In this document: piece after piece, positions 47,630-60,819 of the stretch | How the letters are laid out: every line of letters begins with the position of its first letter | Numbering within the stretch: position 1 is the first letter of the stretch | Source: Promerops cafer | Lineage: Eukaryota > Chordata > Aves > Passeriformes > Nectariniidae | Length of the DNA stretch: 64,000 nt | Direction: 5' to 3' | NCBI GenBank assembly: GCA_013398275.1 | Contig: VZSE01011438.1 | Location: 1-64,000 of the forward strand | Made by a program: the position numbers and the translations under genes | The notes under the pieces: model-generated | What the model saw: the letters and a program-made list of their open reading frames with translations, nothing else | The model's database searches: none | Told to the model about the DNA's origin: nothing

Positions 47630-50600
47630 AAGATGATCTGAAGACACTGAAGATAAGTACAGCAAAGGGTCTGACAGCTGTAAATTAAACAGGAAAAGAT
47701 GTAGCTGGAGAAAACATGTAAATTATCCCTATTTTCTAAAAGGAAGGGCTCTCTTCACCACTGTCACTCACACAGAAAGGATAAGATACAAAAGCGTGTG
47801 TGTGGGTGTGGGTGTGTGTGTGTGACAGCATCTGATCAATAATTCTGATGTTGGCTGGAAGGGTTTTGGGCCATTTCAGCTCTCACTCTGTCCCATCCTC
47901 TCCACTCTGCTTCCTTCCTTATCATTCTTCACAAAAGTTTCAGAAACAGCAGTGGAAAAAGAGAAAGCAAAAGGGAATGGGTGATGAAAGAAAAAAAAGA
48001 ATTTACAGATCACATGAATGAAACATTACACTCAGGTCTTCCTAACATTATCATTTCTTCATATTTAAAATTTTCACAATTAACTGTAGGAGGAAGTGCC
48101 TCAAACTGTCTCAAAAAAGACCTGAAACTCCAAAAAATTACTTAATTCCCTTTTCCCTACCTCTTCATAAGCAATATCCTGAATTTTTACCATAAAAGAA
48201 GAGAGAGCTATTACAAAGATAATATAGGTATCAAAGATTTTATTTGATAGTTGGGGAGAGGATATTTTGAAATGGATAAGGACATAGAATGTTTTCGGGA
48301 AAATAATAACAAAAGCAAAATTAGAAAATTTGGTGGAGGAGAAAGGACATGGAAAAGTTGTAGAAATGGAAAGAGATACCTACTTAGACAGCAGTGCTAG
48401 AACTTAAAACAAATGAAATCTGTGCCTTCCTGGACTGTAAAGCTTAGTTTCAGATAGTCTCACACTATACTCTTCTTCTTGCGACATAGCAGAGCTCTGG
48501 CTGGGATTTATCTCATTTAAGTTTACACTGTAGGTGTCTAACTAACATTTTATGTGGTTTCAGACTAAGCTCCTTTCAAGTTCATGGAGAGGAAAAAAAA
48601 AAAAAAACAAAGAAAGAAAAAATCCATACCCAGATTGATTTTATCTCTTTCTCATGAGGAAGAGTAAAATAAATTAACTACTCACAAGAAGTGATTATTT
48701 TCCCCAGACACAATAAAAGAAGCTTAGACAAAGAGCAAAGATTTAGATATTGGTGTCCCAACAGATACCAATATTTCAGCTGATGTCTGTCAGGTCAAGG
48801 TGACATAAGAAATTCAGCCAAAAGAAGCAACACCTAAAGATGGTAAAGATAATAATAGGAAATTTTATCAAGTTCAGAGGCAGAGGATGAATAGACTTGA
48901 GTGCAAAGTATTTGCCTAATGGGGAACAGAAGAAGCACATCTTGACTTCTAAACAGATCCCCCTTCCTGAATGATGAAATTGTCCAAGAAAAGCAGGTTT
49001 GGGAAGAAGAACCAAAATGGAGCTAGGAAAAGCAATGTCTTTTTGAACTTTAACACTAGTTTCCACAGGGAGAGCTTAAGAACATTCTGTGCAGAGTTTA
49101 GTCTAGTTTCTGGGTGAATTATAACAGATATGGGAACCAAAACTATGAGATTGCCTAAAGGGTTAAACTTCACTCTGAGTTTTCTCTGTCCATGAATTGG
49201 ATTGGATGAAGCCAGCCCTGAGCTGGCTGACCCAGGCTGACCCAGCCTGACCAACTGACCCAAATGCCAGTGGGTGATGCTTTGCTCTCATTGACTGCAG
49301 GGAGGCTCACGAGCCCTCACCAGGAAAATAAGGGGTACAGAAAGGCCCTGAGCACTTTGGCCTTTCTACATCTGTTTTGGCACTAGACTTCCTGCTCCAC
49401 TCAGGAGCAAGAAGGTACTTTGCTTTCTTTTCCTTTTGATGCCAAGGAAAATACCAAAGTACTAATACATTGCCAGGGGCAGACACGCACATGAATTGAC
49501 ATTGTATTCAGATAAGCAAATATTTCCAACATAGAAGAGTAACTATTTTAATCTGTTGCCAAATTAAAAAAAAAAAAAAAAAGAAAAAAACAAAAGGATG
49601 TGATTGTGCTTGTTTTGCTGTTTTGTCTATGTTAGCAAGACTGACAGCCTGTTCTTTAATAGATAAAACAGGTGTTATAACTTGTTTTCCATAGATACAT
49701 ATGAGATCTAATTTGATGTGTGAAAGTTTGTCATATTCATGTCAATGTATTCAGAGACCAACATTTATTTATAGACTAGTACAGCTGAAAGAGACAATAA
49801 CGTGCAGTCTAATCTCCCGGCCAACATAAGTCCAAAATTATTCTTAGCAATCCCAGTATATCATCTATACCTTGTTCAAAGTTGCAGTACTTTTCCTGAT
49901 CTATAGAACTATCAGTGATTTATGAGACAGAACATTCCCTCACTAGGACTAGAAAGCTGTTTGAGTGCTCAGCTACTATCACCTGATGCATTTGATCTCT
50001 AAAATGAATGCATGCCTCTTCTGTTTGCAGTGTCATGTTTTAATCTGAAACCTTTCCCTGACTTCTAGGGCCCAGAACAAGTTGCTCGACTGGTGGTTAA
50101 TCATGAAAGAATTTTAATTTTTTCTGTACTATGGTAAACATGAAAGTCCACAATGCTACTAGCTGTTTCTTGGCCTAAAAATAATCCCAGACAGAGAAAT
50201 AAGTAAGAAATTGACACATTAGCTCAGCTACATCAACAATGTTTTGCTTGCACAATAAAGAGAAAAAATAAAATGAAAATTTTCAAGCTCCTTGCTGTCT
50301 TCTGCTTTGTACAGAAACTGAAACCACAGCTGGTGCTTAACAGTGACTGTTTAAATGGAGAAAAACCAAATACAAGGTGATACCGAATCCTCAAACTGAG
50401 AAAAACTTACGTACAACTACACAGCAAGTACCTCAAGAAGTTCTGCACAAAACCTTGCTGGTAGCTACAGCAACTGCATTCACTGTATTTTTACTGGAAA
50501 ACACTTTTTAAAGCTATGCAAGAAAGCACATTTTTCGGCCGTTATCTACGTATCCAACTTGCAGGCTTTTGATGCACTCCTGCTCCCCATTCAGCTTCCA

Positions 50601-50878
50601 CACACCCTCTTCCACTTGGCATGCACAGCGTGTGGGTTGCTGGGGTTACTCCCAAACTCAGGGAAGGAATTTTCTTTCAAAAATTCAGCAGGCTTAAATC
50701 TAAACTGCTGAACTGTGGCTTTCATTTCCAGTGAAATGCCATGCCAGCCCAAATACTTACATCTCTCAGGCAAATCGGACATCCAAGAGAATTACACCAT
50801 GAGCAATAACTGGTGTATGCCCCAAAACACTATAAAGGGGATGGGAAAGGAAATAATCCATAAGAACTCTAATTTGCT
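47630..50878. other. No gene recognised; simple repeats only
   Basis: Includes a (GT)n tract at 47795-47824, A-rich runs near 48594 and 49565, and a small repeated 'gctgacccag' motif around 49217-49255. Confidence 0.45.
47795..47824. repeat. (GT)n microsatellite
   Basis: An imperfect GT repeat with GGGTG interruptions. Confidence 0.9.
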
Positions 50879-50881
50879 AGG

Positions 50882-51180
50882 CCTGGAGAGATAAATTTTT
50901 ACAAAGGCATGCAATGACAGGACAAGGGGGTATGGCTTTAAGCTGGAGGAGGGTAGATTTAGATCAGATATTAGGAAGACATTCTTCCCTGGGAGGGTGG
51001 TGAAGTCCTGGCACAGGTTGCCCAGAGAAGCTGTGGCTGCCCCATCCCTGGAAGTGTTCCAGCTTGGATAGGGCTTGGAACAACCTGGTCTAGTGGGAGG
51101 TGTCCCTGCCCATGGCAGGGGATTGCAAACAGAGGACCTTGAAGGTTTCTTCCAACCCAAACCACTCTGGTATTCTATGG
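50882..51180 (+). mobile_element. CR1 LINE 3' fragment
   Basis: Blocks 'caatgacaggacaagggggt', 'gtcctggcacaggttgccca', 'gccccatccctggaagtgtt', 'gtgggaggtgtccctgccca' and a terminal 'ctctggtattctatgg'. Confidence 0.95.
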
Positions 51181-51184
51181 TTTG

Positions 51185-54100
51185 CTGCAGGGGAATTCTG
51201 GTCTTGCTGCATTTACTCACTAGCAACTGCTGTAAAGCTGCAAAACTTCAATGTTACATGGAGTATGAAAGGTTTGGAGAGCCACTGTACTTAATTCATC
51301 TCACATAAATGATGTCTTTCCATGGCACAGTCTTCTCTGTACGACTGGCACCATACAGTACAACAGACAGGTTTGACATTGATCTGTTGAAAGGGATTTC
51401 CCCACCCCTGAAATGTCTGTGTGAGACACATGAGTGCTGCTGGCTCCCTGTATTACAATCAACCCCCTGAGCAGAAGACTGGTGTGGGCTTAACTCTTCT
51501 CTCTGGTGCTCCCATCCACACGAACCATGGCTTTGACTCCCCAGTCTGAGAGAACAGCTCTTATCTCCTCACATTTGGCCTCCCCTTTGAGAAGGCAGAA
51601 TTTTATTTCCCTCTGAGCTGTACAAAACAAAAGATTGAGAGCATAATGCCAGTCTTCAGTCTTTATATTGAACTTACACTTCTGAAGTCTTTGGAAAAAT
51701 GTTTACTGCAGCAAACTGAAAAGCATATCCCACCTCACACGCCCAAGTCTCTCCTCACTGACAAAGGCCACTTCTTGCTTTTCCACACCACTGAGTTAGT
51801 TTGATGTATTGATTCATTAATTTACATGAAACAGCTTGTCTACCTTGCCTGTAACTACACTATTTATGAAAAGTTCACCATGGAAAACAAAACAAAATGC
51901 ACAAATAAATCCTTCATAGACTGTTAGATTTTTTCCATAAGATTTGCTTTGGGATGCTATTCATAAAAACCAGTCTATTGCTTTTCTAAAGTACTCAGTT
52001 ATATCCATAGGAAGGCCACTGGATATCCATAAGACCACAGTTTTCCCTGTTTTTGTGTACTTCATGGGTAAAGTCCTTGTAAGGTTCAAAGTATTAAAAG
52101 ACATAAATAGTATTAAAAACTATAGTAAAAGTTTCAGCATTAAAACTTTTGATGTTCACCATAGGCTAGAACAGAGTTGCAATTCAGGGCAACAGAAACA
52201 CTATGTCACACATTGCTGTGATGTTATCACTGATGTTATTCAACATTCCAATATATTAAAGCATTATGATACCTGGAAAATATTCACAAGTTGTCATCTT
52301 GTTCCTAATAACATCCTAGGGGCAAAAAGAATTTTTCCCCACATACCAACATGCAAGAGTGTCAGCTTTATGATTCCTGCCTATGAATTACACCAGGAGG
52401 ACTCAGTTTCACTGGCAACAATTCAAACCCAGGAAAGTCAGGACAATGAAGTGACTTCAAAGGAACATGAGTTATTGGAAAGATCATGCAAGAGCAGGCT
52501 AAGTATTCAACCTTAACACGCTCCAGTTTCATCAGATTCCAAATTGCAGGAACCAATTATTATTTTGTCGCAGCAAAACTCTCATATCTCAGAGCCTGGC
52601 TCCTTCCTGATGTGCAGCTGCAACTCTAATAGTGTAAATCAAAAAGAAAAAACGATAACAAAACCAACAACTAAAAAAAAAAAAAAGCAAACCCAAACTC
52701 CAAGGGACACACATAAGTGCAAAGTAAGAATAAAGCCACACAGACCCTGATGCTGAGGCTGACCCACCTTTCTGCAGAGGACAAGCTCTTAAAATAAATG
52801 CTACCAAAGCACTGAAATCCATTCAACAGTTAGTCTAAGATGGTTCTACTTAATGAGAGACTTCTCTTCAGCCACAAGTTATAAATAGGAGCATTGCCTT
52901 TGCATAGTGTGAATCTCACAGCAAAGGGAACATTTCTAGGGGAAAATCAGAGATTTACTTTAGGAATGGATTATATCATCCCGTTTCTGATTTTAGGAAA
53001 AGAATGAGAGGCGGGAAAAGTAATTTTCCCTCCATGTGTCTCTGAGGCACGTTAAGACCTACCTTACTCCTGAGCTCTGTCCTGCAGCAGAGGATTGCCT
53101 TTAGGAATGCTTCTCCTGCAGGCTCCAGCCCTGCAAGTAAACAGGCAGGGACAGGCAGGATGTGGGCAGAACTTGGGAACTTCTCTACCCCTCCCAGGGA
53201 CCAAAGTAGCCTCAGAGCCACCACAAATGCAGAAGAGAAGGGTGGTAAGGAAGGGCTACCCCTGTCGTGGTGCCTCCCATGATTGCTGCCCTCAGCTCCT
53301 GCCTGGCCCGGGGGAACCCATGGGCACTGCTCAACACCCCAGAGCCCGTCCTGGGCCCAGTGTCAGCTGGGACTGGAGCAGTCACTGGTGTTTGCAGATA
53401 CCCATTTAATTCAGATTGCTGCCTGGCACTCACAGGTCAGTGGCTTCTAGTCTGTGATTTCAAGTATTTTCTGATTAAATTGCCTAGGAAGGATATGGCC
53501 AGAAATGTTCCAGCTCACCTGGTTTGCCACAGAGAGCAGTCTGAGGACTTTTTTTTTTTTTTCACAGTATTGCCATATACAATTTTTAAAAAACAATTAA
53601 GTAATAATTTTAAATCTACAGGTTTTGACAACTATTGAAAGCTATAAAAAAGATACGCATTTTAAAAATTCTGAGTTTTAAAAATTATGCATTTTTAATA
53701 GTTCAAGTTTTCCATCTGAATTCACCACATCAGTGGAAGCCAACATAGAAAATAGTTTTTTAAATATCACACCCTGAGATATGTGATTTAGTCTTTGCTG
53801 GCTCTGCTGATTTAGTAGCACAGCTCACAAAAGGATCAATGTTCAGGCAATCCCACTGGTCTCTCAGAACACCTCTTAGCAGATTAAAGTACTCCATAAT
53901 TTTTTATTGGAATGACAGAATCTGTCCCTAAATACAGACAACACAATAAGAACAACAATAAATTGGGAGTCATTTTCCACTTAAGTCTGTTTAGCATCAA
54001 AGACACTGATGAAACCTTAAATCACAGAAAATAATTGCTAGTGACCAAATTCTTCTTAGGCTTCATGGATTTATTCCCAGAAAGAATTAAGCCCATGGGA

Positions 54101-54490
54101 AAGATTACATTAATTTTTTACCACTAGTTCCCATTCTGCTCGTGGATTGTTTAAAATAAATCCAAAAGAATTGATTTCTACTGTCTAAGAAAGTATCAGT
54201 GTGAACAAGGTCAGAGGCCTTTCCCCAAATTCAGGTGATAAAATTAAGGACCTTAGCAAAAGAATTTTTGAGCCTTAAATATAGAGTTGAATATAAAGTA
54301 ATCCCTGAGTAATCGCTGAATACCCACCCACAGAGAAAATTACTTATTTTCATCAACAAGTTTTCTCATCAGAAGTTTGAAATTTGGGGCCCTGCAGCAC
54401 AGAAGCAGGCACTGGACTAGACGTGCCTGCCACGTTTTGGTCACCAAAGGGAGCTGTGTTTTCAGTGTCTCATCCTCAGACTTTCACTGA
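51185..54490. other. No gene recognised
   Basis: AT-rich. A plus-strand frame of 190 codons (51944-52516) opens at TTG and has no recognisable domain. It is listed among the rejected items. T-run near 53551-53562. Confidence 0.4.
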
Positions 54491-54491
54491 C

Positions 54492-54564
54492 GGGGAATGG
54501 GCTCAAATGGCAGAGCGCTCGCTGAGCGTGCGAGAGGCAGCGGGATCGATGCCCGCATTCTCCA
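54492..54564 (+). tRNA. tRNA-Ala(AGC)-like gene or pseudogene
   Basis: This 73-bp sequence folds as a full cloverleaf. The acceptor stem is GGGGAAT/ATTCTCC (one G-U), the D stem GCTC/GAGC, the anticodon stem CTCGC/GCGAG, the T stem GCGGG/CCCGC, and the discriminator is A. Anticodon AGC places it in the tRNA-Ala family, and the T-arm B box is as in vertebrate tRNA-Ala. A TTTT pol III stop follows 3 bp downstream (54568-54571). Oddities: U33 is G, position 37 is G, and positions 8-9 are GG where U8-A9 is expected. These changes weaken the A box and anticodon loop, so a decayed copy is more likely than an active gene. Confidence 0.7.
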
Positions 54565-54621
54565 GGGTTTTGTTTCAGAAATAATTTCATTATAAACCAG
54601 ATGGCAGCATTTGAAACTGTT

Positions 54622-54768
54622 CTGAGATGAGCTCAGTTGGCCAGAGCCCGGTGCTGACAACACCAAGGTTGTGGGTTCGATTCCTGTGTGGGCCATTCAC
54701 TTCAGAGCTGGACTCGGTGATCCTTGTGGGTCCCTTCCAGCTCAGATCCTCTGTGACCTCTGATGGAA
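54622..54768 (+). mobile_element. tRNA-Ile-headed SINE with CR1-like tail (TguSINE1-like)
   Basis: The head (54622-54695) resembles tRNA-Ile: GCTCAGTTGG, GGTGCTGACAACACC and GGTTCGATTCC with a GGGCCA end. It continues directly into 'ttcacttcagagctggactc', 'ggtgatccttgtgggtccct' and 'tccagctcagatcctctgtg', a CR1 3' tail. This head-plus-tail design matches passerine SINEs and supports a songbird-lineage host. The 5' acceptor strand is diverged. Confidence 0.85.
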
Positions 54769-54769
54769 G

Positions 54770-55560
54770 ATGAAAGTTTTTACTCTCCTTCAGGTATCAG
54801 ACTAATATTTCTTTTTTCATTTAATAAGAAATGGGTATCATACTTCTCCTTTCTCCTAGAAAATAATTAAATAATAAAACTTGAAAATTTGCCCCCATAT
54901 CTGACACTTTACGAGCTCCTTCTGCAATTTTTTAGCTTTTAACTCCCATTCTTTTCACTTTCTGTGATTTTGTGTTCCAGGGGATGAAATTCAGAGTGTT
55001 TTGTGATTCAGTTTGACTTCTCCAAGAAGGCCACAAGCTTGTCTTTTTTGATAAATCATAAGCTAAAAAAGAACCGTCTTCTGTAAAAGAAAAGATTTCA
55101 CAAGTCCTAGCACTTGTGAAAATGTTGCTTAGATGTGAATAAGGTGGTTTAGATGATTATTAACCACATAATAATTCAAATTCTTGGGAAGAAGACTTTG
55201 CTCTTGACTGCAGGCAACCCACTTGAAACAGCAGCAATTCCAGAAGCATGAAATGCTGATCACTGACCCTCTGTAAAACCGTGCAGGACAGCAGGGACCT
55301 GGTGTAAAAACCTGCAAGACCCTCTCAGCCACTTGTCCACTGCTCAGGAGTCTGGGTGCTGCTCTTGCCACTGTCTCGTCTCCCAAGTAATGTGAGAAGC
55401 TACCGAGATGGAGTTTTTCATGAAGAAAGGAGAGTTAGGCAATCAATAAAAAATGCAGGCAGGTGGTGAGACAAATAGGGTTATAACCAGACTCTTCACC
55501 TATCACCTTTAAAATGCCATTTTTGTAGATGGGAATGGGGACTTGGGTGGATTTCAGACG
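54770..55560. other. No gene recognised
   Basis: AT-rich sequence without a supported feature. Confidence 0.45.
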
Positions 55561-55561
55561 A

Positions 55562-55724
55562 AGAAGTTGTGGATGCCCCATCCCTGGAATTGTAAGGGAC
55601 AGGCTGGATGGGGTTTGAAGCAACCTGGACTAGTGGAAAGTGTCCCTGACCATGGCAGGAGGTAGGAACAAGATGATCTTTGAGGTTCCCTCCAACCCAA
55701 ACCATTCTGTGATTTCTATGGTTT
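55562..55724 (+). mobile_element. CR1 LINE 3' fragment
   Basis: Contains 'gatgccccatccctggaatt', 'caacctggactagtggaaag' and 'cctccaacccaaaccattct', ending in 'gatttctatgg'. Confidence 0.93.
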
Positions 55725-56190
55725 ATTTTGTATAAAATTACTGTGACAGAGCCAGAATTAAGCTTAGTTCAGCTGTCCAAGTCTTGCATTAAAAGCAAGG
55801 CCTTCCTGTCCCACACTATCTCAGCTGGGACAGGAGCAAAGGGTGCCCTGTTTTCCAGACTTGATCTTCGTGTGGAAAGATTTACCCTGTAATAGACAGG
55901 ATTTCACTAATCCCATGAGCATACAGCAGTAAAGGTCCAAGGGGCTAATAGCCTCCTCAAATCTCCCATTCTTCCTGATGGTATTAAGGAGAAAAACTCT
56001 CCTATGAGCTTTGCAGCCATCCAATTCAGCATCAAGTCACAGAACAGAGAAGGGATTAGCACTTATCATCTGATCAGGCAAACAAGTTAGCCAAACAAGA
56101 AGAGCTGGTAATGAGGCAGAAAAGCTGTTTGCACAATGGCACAGATCCTCCCACCTAGGCATGAATCAAGAGTATTCATAATACTGCTAT

Positions 56191-56262
56191 TTAATTGAGA
56201 GACTCCATAGATAAAGGCCAGTTTTTAATTGAGACACTCGAGTAGATAAAGGCCAAGTTTTT
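56191..56262. repeat. Imperfect tandem duplication
   Basis: Two copies of a unit beginning ttaattgaga and containing agataaaggcca and a T-run lie head to tail, 56191-56224 and 56225-56262. They differ by a few substitutions and a short insertion. Confidence 0.85.
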
Positions 56263-57459
56263 GCAGACAGCATAGGACTGACAAAAGAAAAAATCCATGC
56301 TCTGTGGAGCTTCTTAATGACAAATCAGAATTAATAAACCTTGTCCTATTTGTAACAGGAATAAGTGAAATGATCATTTACGCAAGTGTCCGTTTCAGAG
56401 GAGATTGTTGCCTGCCATGTTCCAGCAATTATTTGGGTTTCAATGCAGGAGAAACATTGGCTTTGTGTCAGAGTTGTCTTAAAGTTACACTAAATCAACA
56501 CAAAGGCTGGTATTCCCCAAAACCAGTGTAATCCCTCCTCTTCCACGGGCCCTGGATGAGAGAGAGAAGAGGTTTTTAAAGCTAATGTGCAGTCCAGCAG
56601 CCTTATGCTCCCTCTATCATCTTTACATGTGCCTGACACTGAGCTATATGACATCACTGTCACATCACACATATCCTGAAAGGTCCTAAACCTGATACCT
56701 GGGACAAAATAGTCACATGACCAGCTATTCTGTACCCTCCTGCTCACCCAAACTGCTTTTTTAATCAATACAAAACTTTTCAATTTATTGACAGATATGC
56801 CACAAATATTGGGTCAACAGCCATGGCCACTCCAGGCTGCTGTGGGGAACCAGTCCTGCCAAGACTCTGGTGTGCCTTATTGAAATTATGAGGTTTAATC
56901 TGACCAATACAGAGATTTACAGCGTAGTTGTCTAAATCTGAGTAAACCACCTGCCAGCTCTCTATAACCCATAAAGATGAACAGACACTTCTAGGGAGTA
57001 ATTTATTTCAAAGGGGTCAGACAAATTACCCTGAAAAACTTTGTATTTTTTCCCACCATTTTTAAGGTAGCAAGGGATGTCTGGCTGAAAGTGAGGTTCA
57101 ACAACAGACATCTAAAGTGAGGTGAGGTGACCCAGCACGACATCTTGGGCAGGAAAGGCCCATCTCCACACACACTCAGCCTCTCTGCTTGAGGCAGACA
57201 GACCCAAGGCAGGTTAAATGCCACACAAACCAGTGGCACAGCCTTTTGTTCCATGTTATGTCCATCCATGTCATGGGCCATTGCAATTATTTAAGGGAAT
57301 TGAGCCCATGATATGATGCATCTGCAAGTCATTAATAAAGAGGAGTACAAAGGCATAGAGTTAAGGGGGAAACTGACACTGGTGAAACCAGAATTATTAA
57401 TTATTCCTGCTTATTTCTGGTGGGATTTTTCTTGATCTGTTTTGTTTGGGTTCTGTGGG

Positions 57460-57512
57460 GTTTGTTTGTTTGTTTGTTTGTTTTGTTGTTGTTTTGTTTG
57501 TTTGTTTGTTTT
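57460..57512. repeat. (TTTG)n microsatellite
   Basis: Tetranucleotide TTTG array interrupted by TTGTTGTTG near the middle. Confidence 0.95.
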
Positions 57513-60500
57513 CTTCTGAATCCTGAAGACCTACAAAACTGCCAGCAACTCTCAAATACAGGGACAGACTTCCCAGAACTTCCCAAAACTCAGTGCACCC
57601 TCTGTGGCTTCCTTGGCTGGGCAGGACCTGCCTTAGCAGGTTATTGCCTTCAAAAACACTCTGGGAGAGACACAGGGAGCAGAACCATTGACATGGAAAT
57701 GAGGAGAAATTGAACCAAGAGTAAATATGTTTGTTTATCATACCAGTGGAATCTGGTATAAGGGTACTTGACACTTTATCTGTTTTCCTACATGTTATCA
57801 GTCTTAGCTCAGAAAACTGCTGAAGGAAACCAATAGCTCTTTGACTTCCCTGTGTCACCACATCCAAAATTAGCAACTTAATTTTGTAGCCCACTCATAA
57901 CTGCCACAGCCTGCCTGGGGTCATGGCCCATAGTCTGGGAACAGCTGTGAAGGGAAGTGAAGAAAATATGGCAGTAGAAATATCTACTGAAAAGGAGAAA
58001 AAAAAATCAAAGGCAGCAATAAAAAAAAATAAAGGCAGAACAGCAAATTTAAAAGAAGAAAAAAGTAGTCAAATAGATACAAATAGCTTGAGTACAAACT
58101 GAACAGAAAATGTACTCAGTAATAAACCCAAGGGATGGCAAAGAAAGAAGATAATATAAGCCCAGTTGTAAACTGTTTTAATTTTGGGAATCAATCATAA
58201 AAAGTACTTATCCATATAATTAAGAAAAGCCTCCAGAAAACAAAAACCACTCTCAGAAACACTCTAGAGGTGGTACTATAACTGAATAGCAAAGTAGGAC
58301 AAGGGAAATTGCCTTGAAACAACTCAAAGTGGTTTATGAAATATCAGACTTGAACAAGGATTGTCAACCCATCTGTTAGGAATGAGCAGCTCACTCCTGC
58401 CCCAGCCTCCCAGGGCAGCTGAACAGATTTATCATCTGTGTTACTGTCCCTTACAAAAGGAATGGGTTTTATTCTTCTTCTTGCTGCAGGAGCACGAAGT
58501 CACTGTCCATTGCAGAGCTACACCATCAGGTCCCGTGTTCAGACTGAGCATCCTGGGCTGTTCTGGAAATGAGGCAGATCTGAGCTTGGGCAGGGCTCAC
58601 ACAGGAACAGAAGAATTCCAGGTGCTACAGAAGAGCTGTGCCTTGCTGCCTCTTGGCCAGTGCTGAGTTAATTTCCCAGTCAGAATTCAATACCACTGTG
58701 CCAGACCGCCCTGTCTAGACCTAGTCAGTGGGGTTTGCTGCAGATTTTCTGGTATATTTTGCAGAGATAAGCACTGAAGAACATTTTTTTATCAAGCATT
58801 ACAATGGACTGAAAACCATGTGTTCCTTTCCTTGAAGATTCATTAAGGTATTTAACTTACTGGGAAGAAAACCAGTCCTGCCACTGAAATGGATAAAGGT
58901 TTTCAGGAATGCCCAGTACAGGAAGTGCTGTAAAATAGGTACCAGCTGTTATTTCATTACTAAGAACTGCACTGGTAATCAAGACAGTCCATGCAGATTA
59001 TTTGTAGCCATTATCTGCTGGTAAAACTGGAATTAGTGAATCTCTGTCATACAAGAGGTAATTAGTTTTACACTAAGCATGGAATCAACAGAAATCCCCC
59101 AGTACCTCTAAACTTTACAGCTCAAAGAAAATCTTTGCAATCAATATGCAGAATAATTCTTCCTATGGTAATCAATGTTAACTGGGTTGGCTCTGGAAGG
59201 AAATACCTGGGTGCTCACAATGGGCACATATTTCAACATGGTTAAGCACTGAAAAAATTGCACTTGGGCAATAGTCAAACAACAAATAGTCAAACAACAA
59301 CCAAGTGTTGGCTAAGCTTAGAATAAAGACCATCAGTCCAAAAATATTTAAATCTACCAATGGTTTGAACTTGCCCTCAAATGTGAAGTGAAATATGGCA
59401 GTTTTGACATCTCTTATTAAAATCACTTAAGAATCAATATTCAGGACATAACAATAATCAAATCAAGTTGCTTAAACCAAACTCAAGGGATCCTTCTGTT
59501 CTGCAAAGAATCAAAGATTAATTTCTAAGGAACTGAATCAATGCAAAGTAAATAGATTCTGATGAGCTGGAGAAGGATAACTTACATCTACTGCATAGGA
59601 GATGAGCTCAGTGATAACAGCGTTCCCTGAGCACAGGAAATCTACACCACTGCATAATCAGGACTGACAGCACTTGCAAAACATGACCCATAATTCAGTT
59701 TCATTCATTCCTCATGAATAATCAAGGCTAACACAGCTTGGAGAAGCTTTGTGGCACGTGATCAGATCAGGTCCAGGTTTTTGGCACTTTTTGGCCAGCT
59801 CTACAGCCCCACAAACCCTGGAGTGGGATTTTTTGACTCCTCAGGGGGCTCCCAGGACAGGCTGCTTTGCTTTTTTTTATAGAGCAGGAGTTTGCAAGTG
59901 AGTGCCAGAACCCACAGGTACCTGCCCAGTCTTTACTGCTGAATTTCCTCCATACTGGGAAAGAAATGGGAAGTTTTTAGAGAGAATTCATTCTGCTTTA
60001 CAGAAAGAAGCCTTCTAAATCTAACACCCTTGTTAGTGTACACATAGATAACAGGTATTTGCCATGAAAACCTCAATGTAATAAAGAATAGCAACTCGTC
60101 CCACTTTGATCTCCTAAACAAATGTGGGGTTTTTTTAGGTTGCAACTAGCAGGACAAGGAATCAAAAGATATCTCACTACTTGCATCACCTGATTTGTGA
60201 AATTAACTGTCCACCAAACAACGTATCTGTTGTATATCCATAATGTTTATATAGAGAGAAGGGTGGTTTCCTTTTTTCCCCACTCCAGATTAAATCTCTA
60301 AGCTATAACTCAAGTCCCTGGTAGGTGATGTACCCACCTACTGCCAGTACTGAAACAGTTTTCTCAGGGCAATAACAGTGCATGCATACTTTTTCTTTCC
60401 TAGGTGAAGTAGGAGCTATTCAACTGACCTTTTAGTGATGCTGAAAAATAAATGTTATGAGCCCAGTCCCACCTTCATATTCAGACTAGAATGGAATAAG

Positions 60501-60819
60501 CAACTTGTCCCACAAGCAGAGCTATCCCTCCTGTTTTGTGGCTCACATTGACATGATACATTCTTTCAGCCTAGTTGGTGAGCTGGACATCAGGAGTAAA
60601 GCAGGGAGAAGAAATCAGGGCATGCTCCCCCACCCCTCACCCCCAGCTCCTCTGCTCTTTGCCAGCCCAGGGTTTGCAATTGCTGATCACAACCCCCACA
60701 GCAGCCTGCACTAGCAAGGGCAAAGGAGATCACATACAGGAAAAGTCCTGAGACAGAAAACAAGAGCTTTAGGGGTCTTGGTGCTCCACTATTATCTCTG
60801 AATAGAAGACCTGTGAGGA

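Larger units (their letters stand above)
55726..60815. other. No gene recognised; simple repeats only
   Basis: Contains a 34-38 bp imperfect tandem duplication (56191-56262), a (TTTG)n tract (57460-57512) and a 19-bp duplication near 59274-59302. No exon or RNA gene can be supported. Confidence 0.45.

Noticed and set aside
51944..52516. 190-codon plus-strand open frame
   Set aside because: It opens at TTG, has no recognisable domain or homologue, lies in AT-rich DNA and has no gene context.
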